Assembly (NCBI GenBank): GCA_003331065.1
Contig: QENB01000001.1
Coordinates: 124,001 to 188,000 of the forward strand
DNA: 64,000 bases
Direction of reading: 5' to 3'
From: Candidatus Tokpelaia sp. JSC188
Lineage (GTDB): Bacteria > Pseudomonadota > Alphaproteobacteria > Rhizobiales > Rhizobiaceae
Shown here: positions 31,303 through 40,848 of the stretch, piece by piece
How positions within the stretch are numbered: position 1 is the first letter of the stretch
Layout: each line of letters opens with the position of its first letter
Position numbers and translations under genes: made by a program
The notes under the pieces: generated by a model
What the model was told of the DNA's origin: nothing
Database searches by the model: none
What the model saw: the letters and a program-made list of their open reading frames with translations, nothing else

Positions 31303-31633
31303 AGAAACTGAGATGTGAAATAAGAAGGGTAAAGGCAGATTAGTGTAACAAAAATACTTTACGTCCTGCCGATACTCGTGGTAATGGCCCCAGGAGCATT
31401 TCAAGGAAACACCCTTAACTGGGTATTTGACATGTAGTGCTGCTGATTAAAAAAGGCGATTTTCGATTTATGAGATTCGAAATTGTTTGAGTATCGGTAT
31501 ATATATTGCCGGTCTTCCGTAAGGTGATATTCACAGGATGCGAAAAGGTTTACAGCCATTATGCATCTAATGCTTGATTAGAATACCCATGCCGTTACCT
31601 GAGGCTGGGAAATAACTGAAGTCGAGGTCCGAC
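31303..31633. other. Gap between fabG and acpP
   Basis: About 330 bp inside the fab cluster. No long frame is present. It probably carries a separate acpP promoter, since acpP is usually expressed more strongly than its neighbours. A tiny 17-codon frame beginning near 31384 has no known counterpart and is not called. Confidence 0.4.
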
Positions 31634-31870
31634 ATGAGTGATACAGAAGAGCGCGTCAAAAAGATTGTTGTTGAACATCTGAGTGTAGATGCCGGTAAGG
31701 TAACTGAAGGTGCTAGCTTTATAGATGATCTTGGTGCAGACAGTTTAGATACTGTCGAGCTTGTCATGGCTTTTGAAGAAGAATTCGGCGTGGAAATTCC
31801 AGATGATGCAGCCGAGACGATTCTTACTGTTGGTGATGCTGTAAAATTTATTGATCAAGCATCATCCTGA
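31634..31870 (+). CDS. acpP: Acyl carrier protein
   Basis: ACP carries growing fatty acyl chains on a phosphopantetheine arm. The 78-residue acidic protein has the attachment Ser37 in the canonical [18 protein letters not shown] helix. The length and charge are normal for the family. A strong hairpin terminator follows within 15-40 bases, so acpP can be made as a separate short transcript. Confidence 0.97.
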   Translation: MSDTEERVKKIVVEHLSVDAGKVTEGASFIDDLGADSLDTVELVMAFEEEFGVEIPDDAAETILTVGDAVKFIDQASS

Positions 31871-31884
31871 TGAATTTTGAAAGG

Positions 31885-31910
31885 CGGAAGTTATTTTGCT
31901 TCCGTTTTTT
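31885..31910 (+). terminator. Rho-independent terminator after acpP
   Basis: CGGAAG (31885-31890) pairs with CTTCCG (31899-31904) across an eight-base loop, followed at once by six Ts. It ends acpP transcription before fabF. Confidence 0.85.
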
Positions 31911-31965
31911 CTTCAATAATTAAATATTTATACAGCTTGCTTTTAATGTGCGTGATTGGAATGTC

Positions 31966-33231
31966 ATGATGAAGCGTGTTGTCATTACCGGCCTAGGTTT
32001 GGTCTCTCCGCTTGCTAGTAATGTAGCTTATAGTTGGGAAAGACTCCTTCAGAGTAGGAGTACTGCGCGGCGTGTGACAGAATTTGAAGTAAATGATCTA
32101 CCTTGTCAGATTGCTTGCTGTATCCCGTTTGGCGATGGTTCAGATGGTACTTTTAATCCTGATTTTCATATGGAATTAAAGGAACAGCGTAAGGTTAGTC
32201 CATTTATTATCTATGCTGTGGCTGCTGCTGATGAAGCTCTTAATGATGCTGATTGGCATCCTATTTCTGATGAGGAACAAACCAGTACTGGTGTCTTAAT
32301 TGGGTCAGGTATTGGAGGAGTTGGTGGAATTGTGGAAGCAGGCTATACCTTGCGTGATTATGGGCCACGGAGGATTTCACCGTTTTTTATACCTGGGCGT
32401 CTGATTAATCTTGCATCGGGGTATGTTGCGATTAAAAATCGTTTGCGTGGGCCTAATCATTCGGTAGTGACAGCATGCTCAACTGGTACGCATGCCATTG
32501 GTGATGCTTCCCGCCTCATTGCTTTGGGTGATGCGGATGTTATGCTAGCTGGTGGTACAGAATCACCGATCAATAGAATTTCAATGGCTGGATTTTCTGC
32601 GTGTAAAGCTTTGGCTACAAATTGGAATACTGATCCAACGCATGCATCACGTCCTTATGACCGTGATCGTAATGGTTTTGTTATGGGAGAAGGAGCGGCA
32701 ATGCTTGTTCTGGAAGAGTTGGAGCATGCAAAAAAACGCGGAGCGAAAATTTATGCAGAAATTATTGGTTATGGACTTTCCGGGGATGCCTATCATATCA
32801 CTGCTCCAAGTAAAAGTGGTGAAGGAGCTGAGCGTTGTATGCGAGCAGCTCTAAAGCGTGCGAACATTACCAGCACCGATATCGATTATATTAATGCACA
32901 TGGAACTTCTACAAAAGCGGATACAATTGAGCTTGCTGCCGTTGAACGGATTTTAGGAGAAGCGGTTTCAAAGGTTTCAATGTCATCAACAAAATCTTCT
33001 ATCGGCCATTTGCTAGGAGCAGCCGGGGCAGCTGAAGCAATTTTTTCTGTTCTTGCTATCCGTGATAATATTGCGCCTCCAACAATTAATTTGGACAATC
33101 CGTCTGTTGAAACCAAGATCGATCTTGTGCCGCATAAACCACGTAAGCGCAAGATTGATATTGTTTTGTCTAATTCATTTGGCTTTGGCGGTACCAACGC
33201 ATCGCTCATTATGTGTCGTTACAGTAATTGA
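31966..33231 (+). CDS. fabF: 3-oxoacyl-ACP synthase II FabF
   Basis: FabF condenses malonyl-ACP with acyl-ACP to elongate fatty acids. The nucleophile is Cys171 in VVTACSTGTH. The two active-site histidines lie in INAHGTSTKADT and SSIGHLLGAAG. The C-terminal SNSFGFGGTNASL loop is present. The ATG at 31966 gives 421 residues and the family start KRVVITGLGLVSPL; an upstream GTG adds six unrelated residues. mltG follows. Confidence 0.95.
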   Translation: MMKRVVITGLGLVSPLASNVAYSWERLLQSRSTARRVTEFEVNDLPCQIACCIPFGDGSDGTFNPDFHMELKEQRKVSPFIIYAVAAADEALNDADWHPISDEEQTSTGVLIGSGIGGVGGIVEAGYTLRDYGPRRISPFFIPGRLINLASGYVAIKNRLRGPNHSVVTACSTGTHAIGDASRLIALGDADVMLAGGTESPINRISMAGFSACKALATNWNTDPTHASRPYDRDRNGFVMGEGAAMLVLEELEHAKKRGAKIYAEIIGYGLSGDAYHITAPSKSGEGAERCMRAALKRANITSTDIDYINAHGTSTKADTIELAAVERILGEAVSKVSMSSTKSSIGHLLGAAGAAEAIFSVLAIRDNIAPPTINLDNPSVETKIDLVPHKPRKRKIDIVLSNSFGFGGTNASLIMCRYSN

Positions 33232-33360
33232 AGAACTTAAGCGGCTTTGAGAAGCGGTAATAAGAAGTTTGTTTAAATATAGAATCTTTGCTCGAAAAAG
33301 AGAATATAAGAAGCTAATTTTTTATTTTCTTTAAAACGGAAAGTCGGAGAATCTTCTGGT

Positions 33361-34446
33361 ATGAATTCGAATAATGGCTGTACTAATCAGACGAATTCTG
33401 GAAAAAACAAGCGAATTAAGCCTGCTATTAGTCAGGTAGTTCTTTTTATCGATTTTGTTCTCACAGCATTGCTTTTTATTAATTTAAGTGCTGCCTTGGC
33501 GTTTTGTATTATGAACAATATGTTTGAGGAAGTAGGCCCTTCCAAGGAAGCGCAGATTGTTCTGATTGAACCTGGCATGGGAATCCAAAAGATTGGCACT
33601 ATACTGCAGACACTAGGTGTGATCAGAGATTCGCAGCTTTTCGTTTATGGTATAAATTGGAATCACAAGGCAAAGCAATTAAAAATTGGGGAATATGAGA
33701 TTCCTGCACGGGCTTCTATGCGGCGAATTATGGATATCATTGTCCTAGGTCGCTCCATTGAACATTCATTTACGATTCCAGAGGGGTTGACGGTAAAACA
33801 AATTTTTGAACGCCTTGTTAAAAATAAAGTATTAGTTGGTAATCTTCCAGAAAAACTGCCACCTGAAGGCACCTTAATGACAGATACAATTAGGTTTATC
33901 AGAGGCACGTCCCGGGCAGAAGTTATAAAACGTTTACGTGATGGTCAAACTCATCTAGTGCAAGAAGCATGGGAAAATCGTATAAATAACTTGCCACTTA
34001 AAAATATAAATGAACTAGTGACATTAGCATCAATTGTTGAAAAGGAAACAGGGATTGCTTCAGAACGGCCGCTTATTGCTGGTGTATTTTATAATCGTTT
34101 AAAAAAAGGGATACGATTACAATCAGATCCAACTGTTATTTATGGCCTTTTTGGAAGTGCTGGAAAGCCAGCAAACCGTCCGATTTATCGTTCTGATATT
34201 GAAAAGGAAACACCATTTAACACCTATAAGATTACTGGCCTACCACCTGCACCTATTGCTAATCCGGGACGTGCTTCTCTAAAAGCTGCCGCTAATCCTT
34301 TTTATACAGAAGATCTTTATTTTGTCGCAAATGGGACAGGAGGGCATGTCTTTTCCAAAACACTGAATGAACATAACATTAATGTCCAGAAATGGCGTAT
34401 ATTCAAAAAAAATCAAGATTCCAAAACAAGGAAAAAGGAAGGCTAA
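33361..34446 (+). CDS. mltG: Endolytic murein transglycosylase MltG (YceG-like)
   Basis: MltG cleaves nascent peptidoglycan strands and so sets glycan length. A basic, asparagine-rich cytoplasmic tail precedes one membrane helix (about residues 25-50). A LysM-like part follows, with SFTIPEGLTVKQIFERL. The catalytic YceG domain carries the glutamate in ASIVEKETG and the segments GVFYNRLKKG, LQSDPTVIYG, NTYKITGLPPAPIANPG. The length of 361 residues is normal. It ends the fab cluster as in relatives, but yicC and gmk, which usually follow, are not here. Confidence 0.93.
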   Translation: MNSNNGCTNQTNSGKNKRIKPAISQVVLFIDFVLTALLFINLSAALAFCIMNNMFEEVGPSKEAQIVLIEPGMGIQKIGTILQTLGVIRDSQLFVYGINWNHKAKQLKIGEYEIPARASMRRIMDIIVLGRSIEHSFTIPEGLTVKQIFERLVKNKVLVGNLPEKLPPEGTLMTDTIRFIRGTSRAEVIKRLRDGQTHLVQEAWENRINNLPLKNINELVTLASIVEKETGIASERPLIAGVFYNRLKKGIRLQSDPTVIYGLFGSAGKPANRPIYRSDIEKETPFNTYKITGLPPAPIANPGRASLKAAANPFYTEDLYFVANGTGGHVFSKTLNEHNINVQKWRIFKKNQDSKTRKKEG

Positions 34447-34832
34447 AATTTTATTATTATTCAGTAATAAATGCAGAAAAAATGTGCTTCATTTATATTG
34501 ATATACTGGTTGATTAAATTCTAGAATTTGTATGATTCAGATATCATTAAAACACCCTAAAAGGGCAAACCACTTGTAAAACCTGAAAGAGAAAATTGAT
34601 TCTCTCAATCGATAAAATAAATTGCTAAGAATCGTCGGATTATCCTTATGTATAAATACAAGGGATTTTAAAGATTATCAGATATTTTTTCATGTTAAGC
34701 ACAATCCACATCGCAGGTGAAGAGACTGATAAATATCAGTTGCTCTACGTTACTCAAATATTCAATTTTCTCAAAAAGCTACTATCCTCTGTTTAATATA
34801 GGTATTTTTAATGTACTGTTTTTCGTGAAAGA
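34447..34832. other. Gene-free gap between mltG and tRNA-Thr
   Basis: About 390 AT-rich bases. In Brucella the next genes are yicC and gmk, from memory; no trace of them is seen. A GAGA/TCTC inverted repeat near 34590-34610 lacks a T run and is not called as a terminator. Confidence 0.4.
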
Positions 34833-34908
34833 TGGTGCCCCCAGACGGACTCGAACCGCCGACCCCCTGATTACAAATCAGGTGCTCTACCGACTGAGCT
34901 ATAAGGGC
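34833..34908 (-). tRNA. tRNA-Thr (anticodon TGT)
   Basis: Read on the minus strand, the gene folds as a full cloverleaf. The acceptor stem pairs GCCCTTA with TGGGGGC (two G-U pairs), the D arm is GCTC/GAGC, the anticodon stem is CCTGA/TCAGG around TTTGTAA, and the T loop is TTCGAGT. CCA is encoded. Confidence 0.95.
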
Positions 34909-35534
34909 AGTCTTCCACAATACTATGAAGGCTGCTTTTTTCAAATGATTTTCTTAAAAAAAAGAAAATCATTTTTTAGATCTTTTACTTAAAGTTCTTT
35001 ACTAATCTAGTTGGTTTCTTAAAATTCTTTTAATTAGTGTTATTTTGCGCTGGAATTATTCTTTTTTACCTTGATTTTTATCAGGGGATTTGACCCCATC
35101 ACATAATATTGCATTATAGAATATAGCATCCCTTATCCTATTAATCCGTTAAAAATAGAATACACAATAACGAATAACTCATTATCATTTTTAATGATAG
35201 TATCTTTCAATATATGGATTGTGTAATCGATTAAATGTATCCCTATGCGTAATTAAGCTTTATAAGGTCAATTGTAATGCGGCCACAGTATTTATCAGAT
35301 GAATGTGAATCTATTTGCGATAAACCCTGCAATCTATCATATCCCAAATAGTTCACGATAGCTGATGAAAATGTAAGATATATAGAAAATATGATATTTA
35401 TAACCTTTACTTTTGGATAGCAGAGAGAAAAATAATCTCTTTCTGTATAATATATACTAGAATTAACTTATATTTATTTTAGTTTAATCACTATTATCTT
35501 TATATTTTTAAATAAGTTGGAGGAGAATTTTAGA
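34909..35534. other. Long AT-rich gap upstream of the Crp/Fnr regulator
   Basis: About 625 bp with no credible gene. It contains a perfect 13-bp hairpin (34943-34974), listed separately, and the promoter of the regulator. I saw no exact FNR or CRP box. Confidence 0.4.
34943..34974 (+). terminator. Perfect 13-bp AT-rich hairpin with T run
   Basis: AAATGATTTTCTT (34943-34955) and AAGAAAATCATTT (34962-34974) pair without mismatch around an A6 loop; further Ts follow on the plus strand. It resembles a rightward terminator, but no rightward gene lies just upstream. It may instead act on the minus strand, before tRNA-Thr. Confidence 0.4.
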
Positions 35535-36233
35535 ATGGAGCCCAAAGTTATGGCTGTTGTGCGGCAGTTAAATTTGTTTACCTACATATGTGATGATACA
35601 TTTGAGAGATTTATAAATACAGGCTCTCTGCAAAAATTTTCTCCAGGGACAATACTCATTCAACAAGATAATGCTGTTAATTTTCTTTATATTCTTATAG
35701 AAGGAAGAGTAGAGGTGTTTTCTTCCGTTAATGGTCGGGAGACCACCCTTGATATTGTTGAACCTATAAACTTTTTCATTCTTGCTGCAGTTTTAAATAA
35801 TGAGGCTAATCTACAGTCCGCCCGCATATTGACTGATTCGCTTGTATTCATGATACCTGCTCAGCAGATCTACCATGCTATCGAAAATGACAATTTTTTT
35901 ACGCGTTCTGTCATTGCTGAGTTATCGCACTCTTATAATAGGACAGTGAGCGATCTGAAAGACCAAAAGCTAAGAACCAGTAGACAACGTTTAGCAAACT
36001 GGCTTTTAATGTTGAATAAAATTCAAAAGAAAGGCGATTATGTTGATCTTCCTATTGAAAAACGCCTTCTTGCTTCATACCTGGGTATGACGCCTGAAAA
36101 TCTTTCGCGGGTTCTCTCTTCGCTATCTAAGTATGGTATTAAAGTAGATGGCGCGCGCGTTATCTTTGTTAATATGAAAGAATTTCTTCGGTTTGCAAAA
36201 CTAGATTCACCGATTTGCGGCATTAAGCCATAA
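35535..36233 (+). CDS. Crp/Fnr-family transcription regulator, NnrR/DNR-like
   Basis: This 232-residue regulator has a cyclic-nucleotide-fold sensor (about 20-115, with KFSPGTILIQQDN and FLYILIEGRVEVF), a dimerisation helix, and a C-terminal winged helix. The recognition helix lies in LLASYLGMTPENLSRVLSSL. The form MTPENLSR followed by a G-I-K-V turn resembles the NnrR/DNR nitric-oxide group more than FNR or CRP. There is no N-terminal cysteine cluster, so it is not an oxygen-sensing FNR. The ATG is chosen because GGAGGAG stands ten bases before it. No denitrification genes are nearby. It converges on purN. Confidence 0.8.
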   Translation: MEPKVMAVVRQLNLFTYICDDTFERFINTGSLQKFSPGTILIQQDNAVNFLYILIEGRVEVFSSVNGRETTLDIVEPINFFILAAVLNNEANLQSARILTDSLVFMIPAQQIYHAIENDNFFTRSVIAELSHSYNRTVSDLKDQKLRTSRQRLANWLLMLNKIQKKGDYVDLPIEKRLLASYLGMTPENLSRVLSSLSKYGIKVDGARVIFVNMKEFLRFAKLDSPICGIKP

Positions 36234-36289
36234 AAAGCTTTGTTTTTTGCAAAATTCAAACTTTGGATCCTGGGAAGATTCTGATGATC

Positions 36290-36910
36290 TTACCTGAAAG
36301 AGAAGAGAATCTGAGTGTTCTTATGTCTTGGAATTTTATGCCCAGTGATGAAATGTTCCAAAGCTATAGGGTAAAGACAGTGTTCTGCATGTAAAATACG
36401 CTTTGCAAGTGTTTTGCAAGTATCATCTTCAAAAATAGGAACAGCAGCCTGGGCCAAGATTGGCCCAGTATCTATTTCTTCTGTGACAATATGAACCGTG
36501 CAGCCGGAAATTTTCATGCCGGCATCGAGCGCACGCTGATGCGTATTCAACCCAGGAAAAAGAGGAAGTAAAGAAGGATGAATATTGAGAATACGTCCTC
36601 GATAAGGAGAAATTATACGCATAGAAATAAGACGCATGTACCCTGCGAGGCAAAGAATATCAGGTTTATAACTGTGAAGACATTCAAGAATATCTTTCTC
36701 ATGCTGTTTTTTTGATAAACAAGCTTTTCGTTCAATAATATGTGTAGGAATATTTCTATTTTTTGCTTTTTCAACCCCCGCGGCTTGCGGTTTATCTGAA
36801 ATGATAGCAGCAATACGAGCAGGATAATCAGCAGATTCGCTAGCTTTTATTAGAGCTTCCATATTGGAACCGTTACCGGAAATGAAGATGACGATGGTCC
36901 TATGATTCAT
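36290..36910 (-). CDS. purN: Phosphoribosylglycinamide formyltransferase PurN
   Basis: PurN adds formyl from 10-formyltetrahydrofolate to GAR in purine synthesis. The phosphate loop [10 protein letters not shown] near the start, the LAGYMRLI strand, and the catalytic [14 protein letters not shown] segment with its Asn and His are present. Asp in EEIDTGPIL completes the site. The 206-residue length fits. Its ATG overlaps the purM stop by four bases, so the pair is translationally coupled. Confidence 0.95.
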   Translation of the reverse strand: MNHRTIVIFISGNGSNMEALIKASESADYPARIAAIISDKPQAAGVEKAKNRNIPTHIIERKACLSKKQHEKDILECLHSYKPDILCLAGYMRLISMRIISPYRGRILNIHPSLLPLFPGLNTHQRALDAGMKISGCTVHIVTEEIDTGPILAQAAVPIFEDDTCKTLAKRILHAEHCLYPIALEHFITGHKIPRHKNTQILFSFR

Positions 36911-37989
36911 AAATCAAGCTGTCCTTTATAAACAACTGCCTGCTTACATCGCTTTACAACAGTACCAAGATAGATCACTTTTTCTCCCTCCTTCTTGAGA
37001 TATTCCTTTACTGCTAAAGCTTTTTTGTGATCAACAATAAGAGCCATACCAATGCCGCAGTTGAAGGTACGTAGGAGTTCGTTTGAGGAGATATTTCCTT
37101 CCTGTGCAAGCCATGAAAAAACAAACGGGACAATGATAGAAGGCAGATTGATTTCAGCTGCCAAATCTTCTGGCAAAATACGCGGGATATTTCCGGAAAA
37201 ACCTCCACCGGTAATATGGGCCAGTGCCTTGATTCCTTCTGTTATGTTCAAGATTTTGAGAAGAGGATGTACATAAATACGTGTGGGTACAAGTAGTGCC
37301 TCTGCAAGTGAGAGTCCTTTGGCAAAAGGCGCCTCTTCATTAAATCGCAAACCACTTTGCACAATAACTCGGCGAACCAAGGAAAACCCATTGGAATGCA
37401 GTCCAGAAGAAGCAAGCCCCAGAATAACATCATCTTCATGAATATTGAAGGGCAACATTTTTCCTCTCTCAACAGCCCCTACAGCAAATCCTGCTAGATC
37501 ATAATCGCCATTTGCATATATTCCTGGCATTTCTGCAGTCTCACCACCGATAAGGACTGCTCCTGCCCGCTTACATCCCTCTGCTATACCTGCAACAATT
37601 GTTGCGCCTTGGTCAGGATTCAGTTTACCAGTAGCAAAATAATCAAGAAAAAATAGAGGCGCCGCTGCTTGTGCTACTAGATCATTAACACACATGGCAA
37701 CGAGGTCAATTCCTACAGTATTATGTATTTTTGCTTCTATGGCGATTTTAAGCTTAGTACCAACTCCATCACTAGCAGCCACCAAGATAGGATCTTTAAA
37801 ACCAGAAGCCTTTATATCAAATAAACCTCCAAAACCACCAATTTCGGCATTAGCACTCGGCCTTGCTGTCGTTTTTACTATTGCCTTGATCTTTTCCACC
37901 ATACTGTTTCCGGCATCGATATTCACACCAGATTTAGCATAAGTTAAATCACATTTACATTTTTCACTGCCAATCCTATTATGGCTCAT
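36907..37989 (-). CDS. purM: Phosphoribosylformylglycinamidine cyclo-ligase PurM
   Basis: PurM (AIR synthetase) closes the imidazole ring in purine synthesis using ATP. The family sequences [52 protein letters not shown] and [13 protein letters not shown] are all present. The ATG at 37989 gives the expected MSHNRIG-type start and 360 residues; an upstream TTG is not needed. It is the first gene of purM-purN and is divergent from the PerM-like permease gene. Confidence 0.96.
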   Translation of the reverse strand: MSHNRIGSEKCKCDLTYAKSGVNIDAGNSMVEKIKAIVKTTARPSANAEIGGFGGLFDIKASGFKDPILVAASDGVGTKLKIAIEAKIHNTVGIDLVAMCVNDLVAQAAAPLFFLDYFATGKLNPDQGATIVAGIAEGCKRAGAVLIGGETAEMPGIYANGDYDLAGFAVGAVERGKMLPFNIHEDDVILGLASSGLHSNGFSLVRRVIVQSGLRFNEEAPFAKGLSLAEALLVPTRIYVHPLLKILNITEGIKALAHITGGGFSGNIPRILPEDLAAEINLPSIIVPFVFSWLAQEGNISSNELLRTFNCGIGMALIVDHKKALAVKEYLKKEGEKVIYLGTVVKRCKQAVVYKGQLDL

Positions 37990-38185
37990 GATGATGGATC
38001 TTTCCAATGTTAAGGGCTATTTATTACGTAAGATACCACAGTTGAACTTTGATAATAAAAACGAATTGTCCACACTATAACACAGAAATTGCAAATGTAT
38101 ACTTGACCATTATCCGGAGAGTTGGATATCTGACAGATAAACACCAAATCGCAAATCCAGAGAAATAGGATGAACAAACGATCCT

Positions 38186-39325
38186 ATGGGAGAAAGGAAC
38201 GAATCTTTGCAAAAACCGGGTAAAATGATAATTATTTCGTTGGACGGTAATATGCGCGAGGCACTCTTTTGGATTGGAACCTTCAGTTTTTTTGTCGTCT
38301 TTCTGATTGTTTTCAGCAACGTCCTTCTTCCTTTTATTGTGGGTCTTGTGCTCGCTTATTTCTTAAATCCTGTCGTAGGATTTTTAGAGATTATTGGTTT
38401 TTCCCGTCTATGGGCCACAGTAATGATTATATTTTCTTTTATTATTGCTCTTGTTTTTGGGTTGTTTATCCTTGTCCCAATTTTGAGCGAACAGCTTTTT
38501 GACTTTATTAAAAATGTTCCCAGCTATTTCAGCAGATTTCAGACTGCAATAGTCAATCAAGATATGATATGGCTGGGGACTTATATCGGTGTTGACATGA
38601 GCAGCCTGCAAAGTAGCCTAAACTCGCTTATCAGCCAAGCTGTAGAGCTTATGAAGACTCTTCTGCCCTCCCTTTGGAATTCAGGAAAGGCTGTAATGAA
38701 TATGATAATGCTTTTTATCTTTACCCCGATTGTAACTTTTTATATGCTGCTTGATTGGGATAAAATGATTGCAAAAATTGATTCTTGGATTCCGCGTAAT
38801 CGTCTGGAAACAGTCAGAAGTATTTTTCGTCAGATGAATCATGGTATTGCTGGCTTTATCCGTGGACAAGGCACAATATGTTTAATACTTGCTTGTTACT
38901 ATGCTGTGCTTCTGACACTCGTCGGTCTCAATTTTGGGCTTTTGATCGGATTTTTAATCGGATTTATCATGTTTATTCCTTATGTTGGTACAGTTGTGGG
39001 TTTCACCCTGACCATTGTCCTTGCATGGATGCAATACTGGCCACATAACTGGTCTTGGATTTTGCTGATTACCTGTATTTTTTTAATTGGCCAGTTTTTT
39101 GAGAGTTATATATTACAACCTAAGCTGGTTGGCTTATCAGTTAATTTACATCCTGTTTGGTTGATGTTTGCGCTTTTTGCATTCGGATCGCTATTTGGAT
39201 TTACAGGCATGTTGCTGGCGATTCCTGCTGCAGCGATTGTAGGTGTTCTTGTCCGTTTTGTATTAAATTGCTATCTGACCTCTTCTCTATATTACTCTCC
39301 AAATGTTCTGGAGGACTGTAAATAA
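38186..39325 (+). CDS. PerM / AI-2E transporter family permease
   Basis: This 379-residue protein has about seven to eight membrane helices in the PerM (UPF0118) pattern: a first block LPFIVGLVLAYFLNPVV, a soluble stretch of about 100 residues with KNVPSYFSRF, and a last block with FGLLIGFLIGFIMFIPYVG, ILQPKLVG and the Pro-rich LAIPAAAIVGVL. Family members export small molecules or ions; none can be named here. Genes of this kind lie between purM and hdaA in Rhizobiales, and the same order is kept, with hdaA now a pseudogene. Confidence 0.85.
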   Translation: MGERNESLQKPGKMIIISLDGNMREALFWIGTFSFFVVFLIVFSNVLLPFIVGLVLAYFLNPVVGFLEIIGFSRLWATVMIIFSFIIALVFGLFILVPILSEQLFDFIKNVPSYFSRFQTAIVNQDMIWLGTYIGVDMSSLQSSLNSLISQAVELMKTLLPSLWNSGKAVMNMIMLFIFTPIVTFYMLLDWDKMIAKIDSWIPRNRLETVRSIFRQMNHGIAGFIRGQGTICLILACYYAVLLTLVGLNFGLLIGFLIGFIMFIPYVGTVVGFTLTIVLAWMQYWPHNWSWILLITCIFLIGQFFESYILQPKLVGLSVNLHPVWLMFALFAFGSLFGFTGMLLAIPAAAIVGVLVRFVLNCYLTSSLYYSPNVLEDCK

Positions 39326-39349
39326 GGCCTCACACCACAGCAAGTACGT

Positions 39350-39990
39350 TGGTCTTAGAACCTGTGATCGGCTACAGTATCGGTGATTTTATTGTAATAG
39401 AGGCTAATAGTGCAGCTTTCGAGCTACTAAAAGATTAATCTGAATGAGATCATCACCTGTTGTGATGCTGACAGGCTGCAAGGGATCTAGAAGCAGCTAC
39501 CTGGGTAGCAAAAAGTCTTGCAATGCAGTTTGATAAAGAGAAACTAGAGCCGGCAATTGAGGCAGCTCCTTGCGGTTTTTCTATTTTGCTTAAAGCATAT
39601 GGCCTCTCTGATTGCTTTGATGAAAAGGAATTATTTCATCTGATCAAGACAATATGGCAAGAACAAGGAAATTTTCCACTTAGCTCTTTTTTTATGACTT
39701 CACGGTTCGATACCCGGACTGGCAGATTAGGCCATTAGATCTAGCATCGCGACCTAAAGTTACCCCGTTGATAGAAATTAATCCACCAGATGATGCATTA
39801 TTTAATATAATTACTACCAAATTATTCGCTGATCGATAACTAGTTATTGAATCTTAGCTTATTTCCTATATGCTAGACTAGGTGGGACGATCTGCGGCTA
39901 AAATGGCGAAATTTGTAAAAAAGTAAATCATGCAAGTATTGGAACAGAAAAATGGAATAACACGTCAGCTATTAATGGATATTTTTGTCA
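39350..39990 (+). pseudogene. hdaA: Decayed hdaA (DnaA regulatory inactivator)
   Basis: HdaA, with the sliding clamp, makes DnaA hydrolyse its ATP and so prevents over-initiation (family knowledge). Pieces of it are spread over two alternating frames. Frame from 39355: a start-like SIGDFIVIEANSAAFELL, then a stop. Frame from 39453: SPVVMLTGCKGSRSSYL, the Walker A region with its lysine lost. Frame from 39523: DEKELFHLIKTI and FFMTSRF. Frame from 39732: LDLASRPKV and PPDDALFNIITTKLFADR, then a stop. A last scrap near 39950 reads EQKNGITRQLL. At least three frame changes and several stops make it non-functional. The position after the PerM-like gene matches Brucella. Confidence 0.82.
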
Positions 39991-40096
39991 TCATGCAAGT
40001 TCGTATTAATCAATACTAAAAATGCATGATAGGGCAAAGAAATTTTTAGACTTGCGCTGAGGCACAAAAAATTTTAGTGAAGTTCATATTTTGCGT

Positions 40097-40173
40097 CGGA
40101 GCGTAGCGCAGTCTGGCAGCGCACCTGATTTGGGATCAGGGGGTCGTAGGTTCAAATCCTATCGCTCCGACCA
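40097..40173 (+). tRNA. tRNA-Pro (anticodon TGG)
   Basis: The acceptor stem pairs CGGAGCG with CGCTCCG, the D stem GCGC with GCGC, and the anticodon stem CCTGA with TCAGG around TTTGGGA. The T arm is GTAGG-TTCAAAT-CCTAT and CCA is encoded. All stems pair fully. Confidence 0.97.
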
Positions 40174-40254
40174 TGTTCTTGTGAGACAAGTATCTTATAT
40201 GGGAAAATGATTACAAAGGGTGAATAGTCTATAGTATGTCGAAGGGAGTTATTC

Positions 40255-40560
40255 ATGATTGCGCGTATTTATAGTCCCGCCAAGACTGCTATGCAGTCCG
40301 GTGTGGCTAATACGGGTTTTTGGATTTTAAAGTACGAACCAGAAACTGCAATGCTAATTGAGCCATTAATGGGCTACACGTCAGACAGCGATATGAAGAG
40401 CCAAATTGCAGTGCGGTTTCATACAAAAGAAGCAGCTATTGCTTTTGCCAATAGATATGGAATTTTTTATCGGCTAGAAGAACCTCATAAACCGAAACAT
40501 CGTAGAATTTCTTATTCGGATAATTTTCGGACAGCACGTAAACAGCCTTGGACGCACTAA
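40255..40560 (+). CDS. NDUFS4-like accessory subunit of respiratory complex I
   Basis: This 101-residue protein belongs to the ETC complex I subunit family, the bacterial relatives of mitochondrial NDUFS4 (18 kDa). In alphaproteobacteria it sits on the peripheral arm of NADH:ubiquinone oxidoreductase. Hallmarks are the start MIARIYSPAKTAMQSG, the GYTSDSDMKSQI turn, FHTKEAAIAFANRYGI and the end RISYSDNF...PWTH. GAAGGGAG precedes the ATG. It lies between two tRNA genes, away from any nuo operon, as is common for this gene. Confidence 0.92.
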   Translation: MIARIYSPAKTAMQSGVANTGFWILKYEPETAMLIEPLMGYTSDSDMKSQIAVRFHTKEAAIAFANRYGIFYRLEEPHKPKHRRISYSDNFRTARKQPWTH

Positions 40561-40610
40561 TTTTTATTCCTATCTCTGTTTCTTTGTGAATATTCATCGA
40601 TCAGTTTTTG

Positions 40611-40687
40611 GACCCTATAGCTTAATTGGATAGAGCAGCGGTCTTCTAAACCGCAGGTTGCGTGTTCAAATCACGCTAGGGTCACCA
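40611..40687 (+). tRNA. tRNA-Arg (anticodon TCT)
   Basis: The acceptor stem pairs GACCCTA with TAGGGTC, the D stem is GCTT/GAGC, the anticodon stem pairs GCGGT with ACCGC around CTTCTAA, and the T arm is GCGTG-TTCAAAT-CACGC. CCA is encoded. Confidence 0.97.
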
Positions 40688-40782
40688 TTTTAGAGAATTG
40701 CCACGTTGTCGTTATAATTAATTGATTAAAAACTGTAATCAGGAAAACTATTTATTGCAGGGGTAAGTTTGTTGCTGTCAAT

Positions 40783-40829
40783 CTGAGAATATTTCTCAGA
40801 TCTTTTGAAAGAAGAAGAATTTTTCTTCT
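40783..40829 (-). terminator. Two small hairpins downstream of topA
   Basis: AGAAGAA/TTCTTCT (40813-40829, three-base loop) and CTGAGAA/TTCTCAG (40783-40799, three-base loop) lie 20-66 bases after the topA stop on the minus strand. They may end topA transcription, but neither has a long T run on that strand. Confidence 0.4.
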
Positions 40830-40848
40830 ATAAGAAGGTATTTAAAGA

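Noticed and set aside
34717..34992. 91-codon plus-strand frame across the tRNA-Thr region
   Set aside because: It overlaps the tRNA gene on the opposite strand and encodes the translated antisense of that tRNA.
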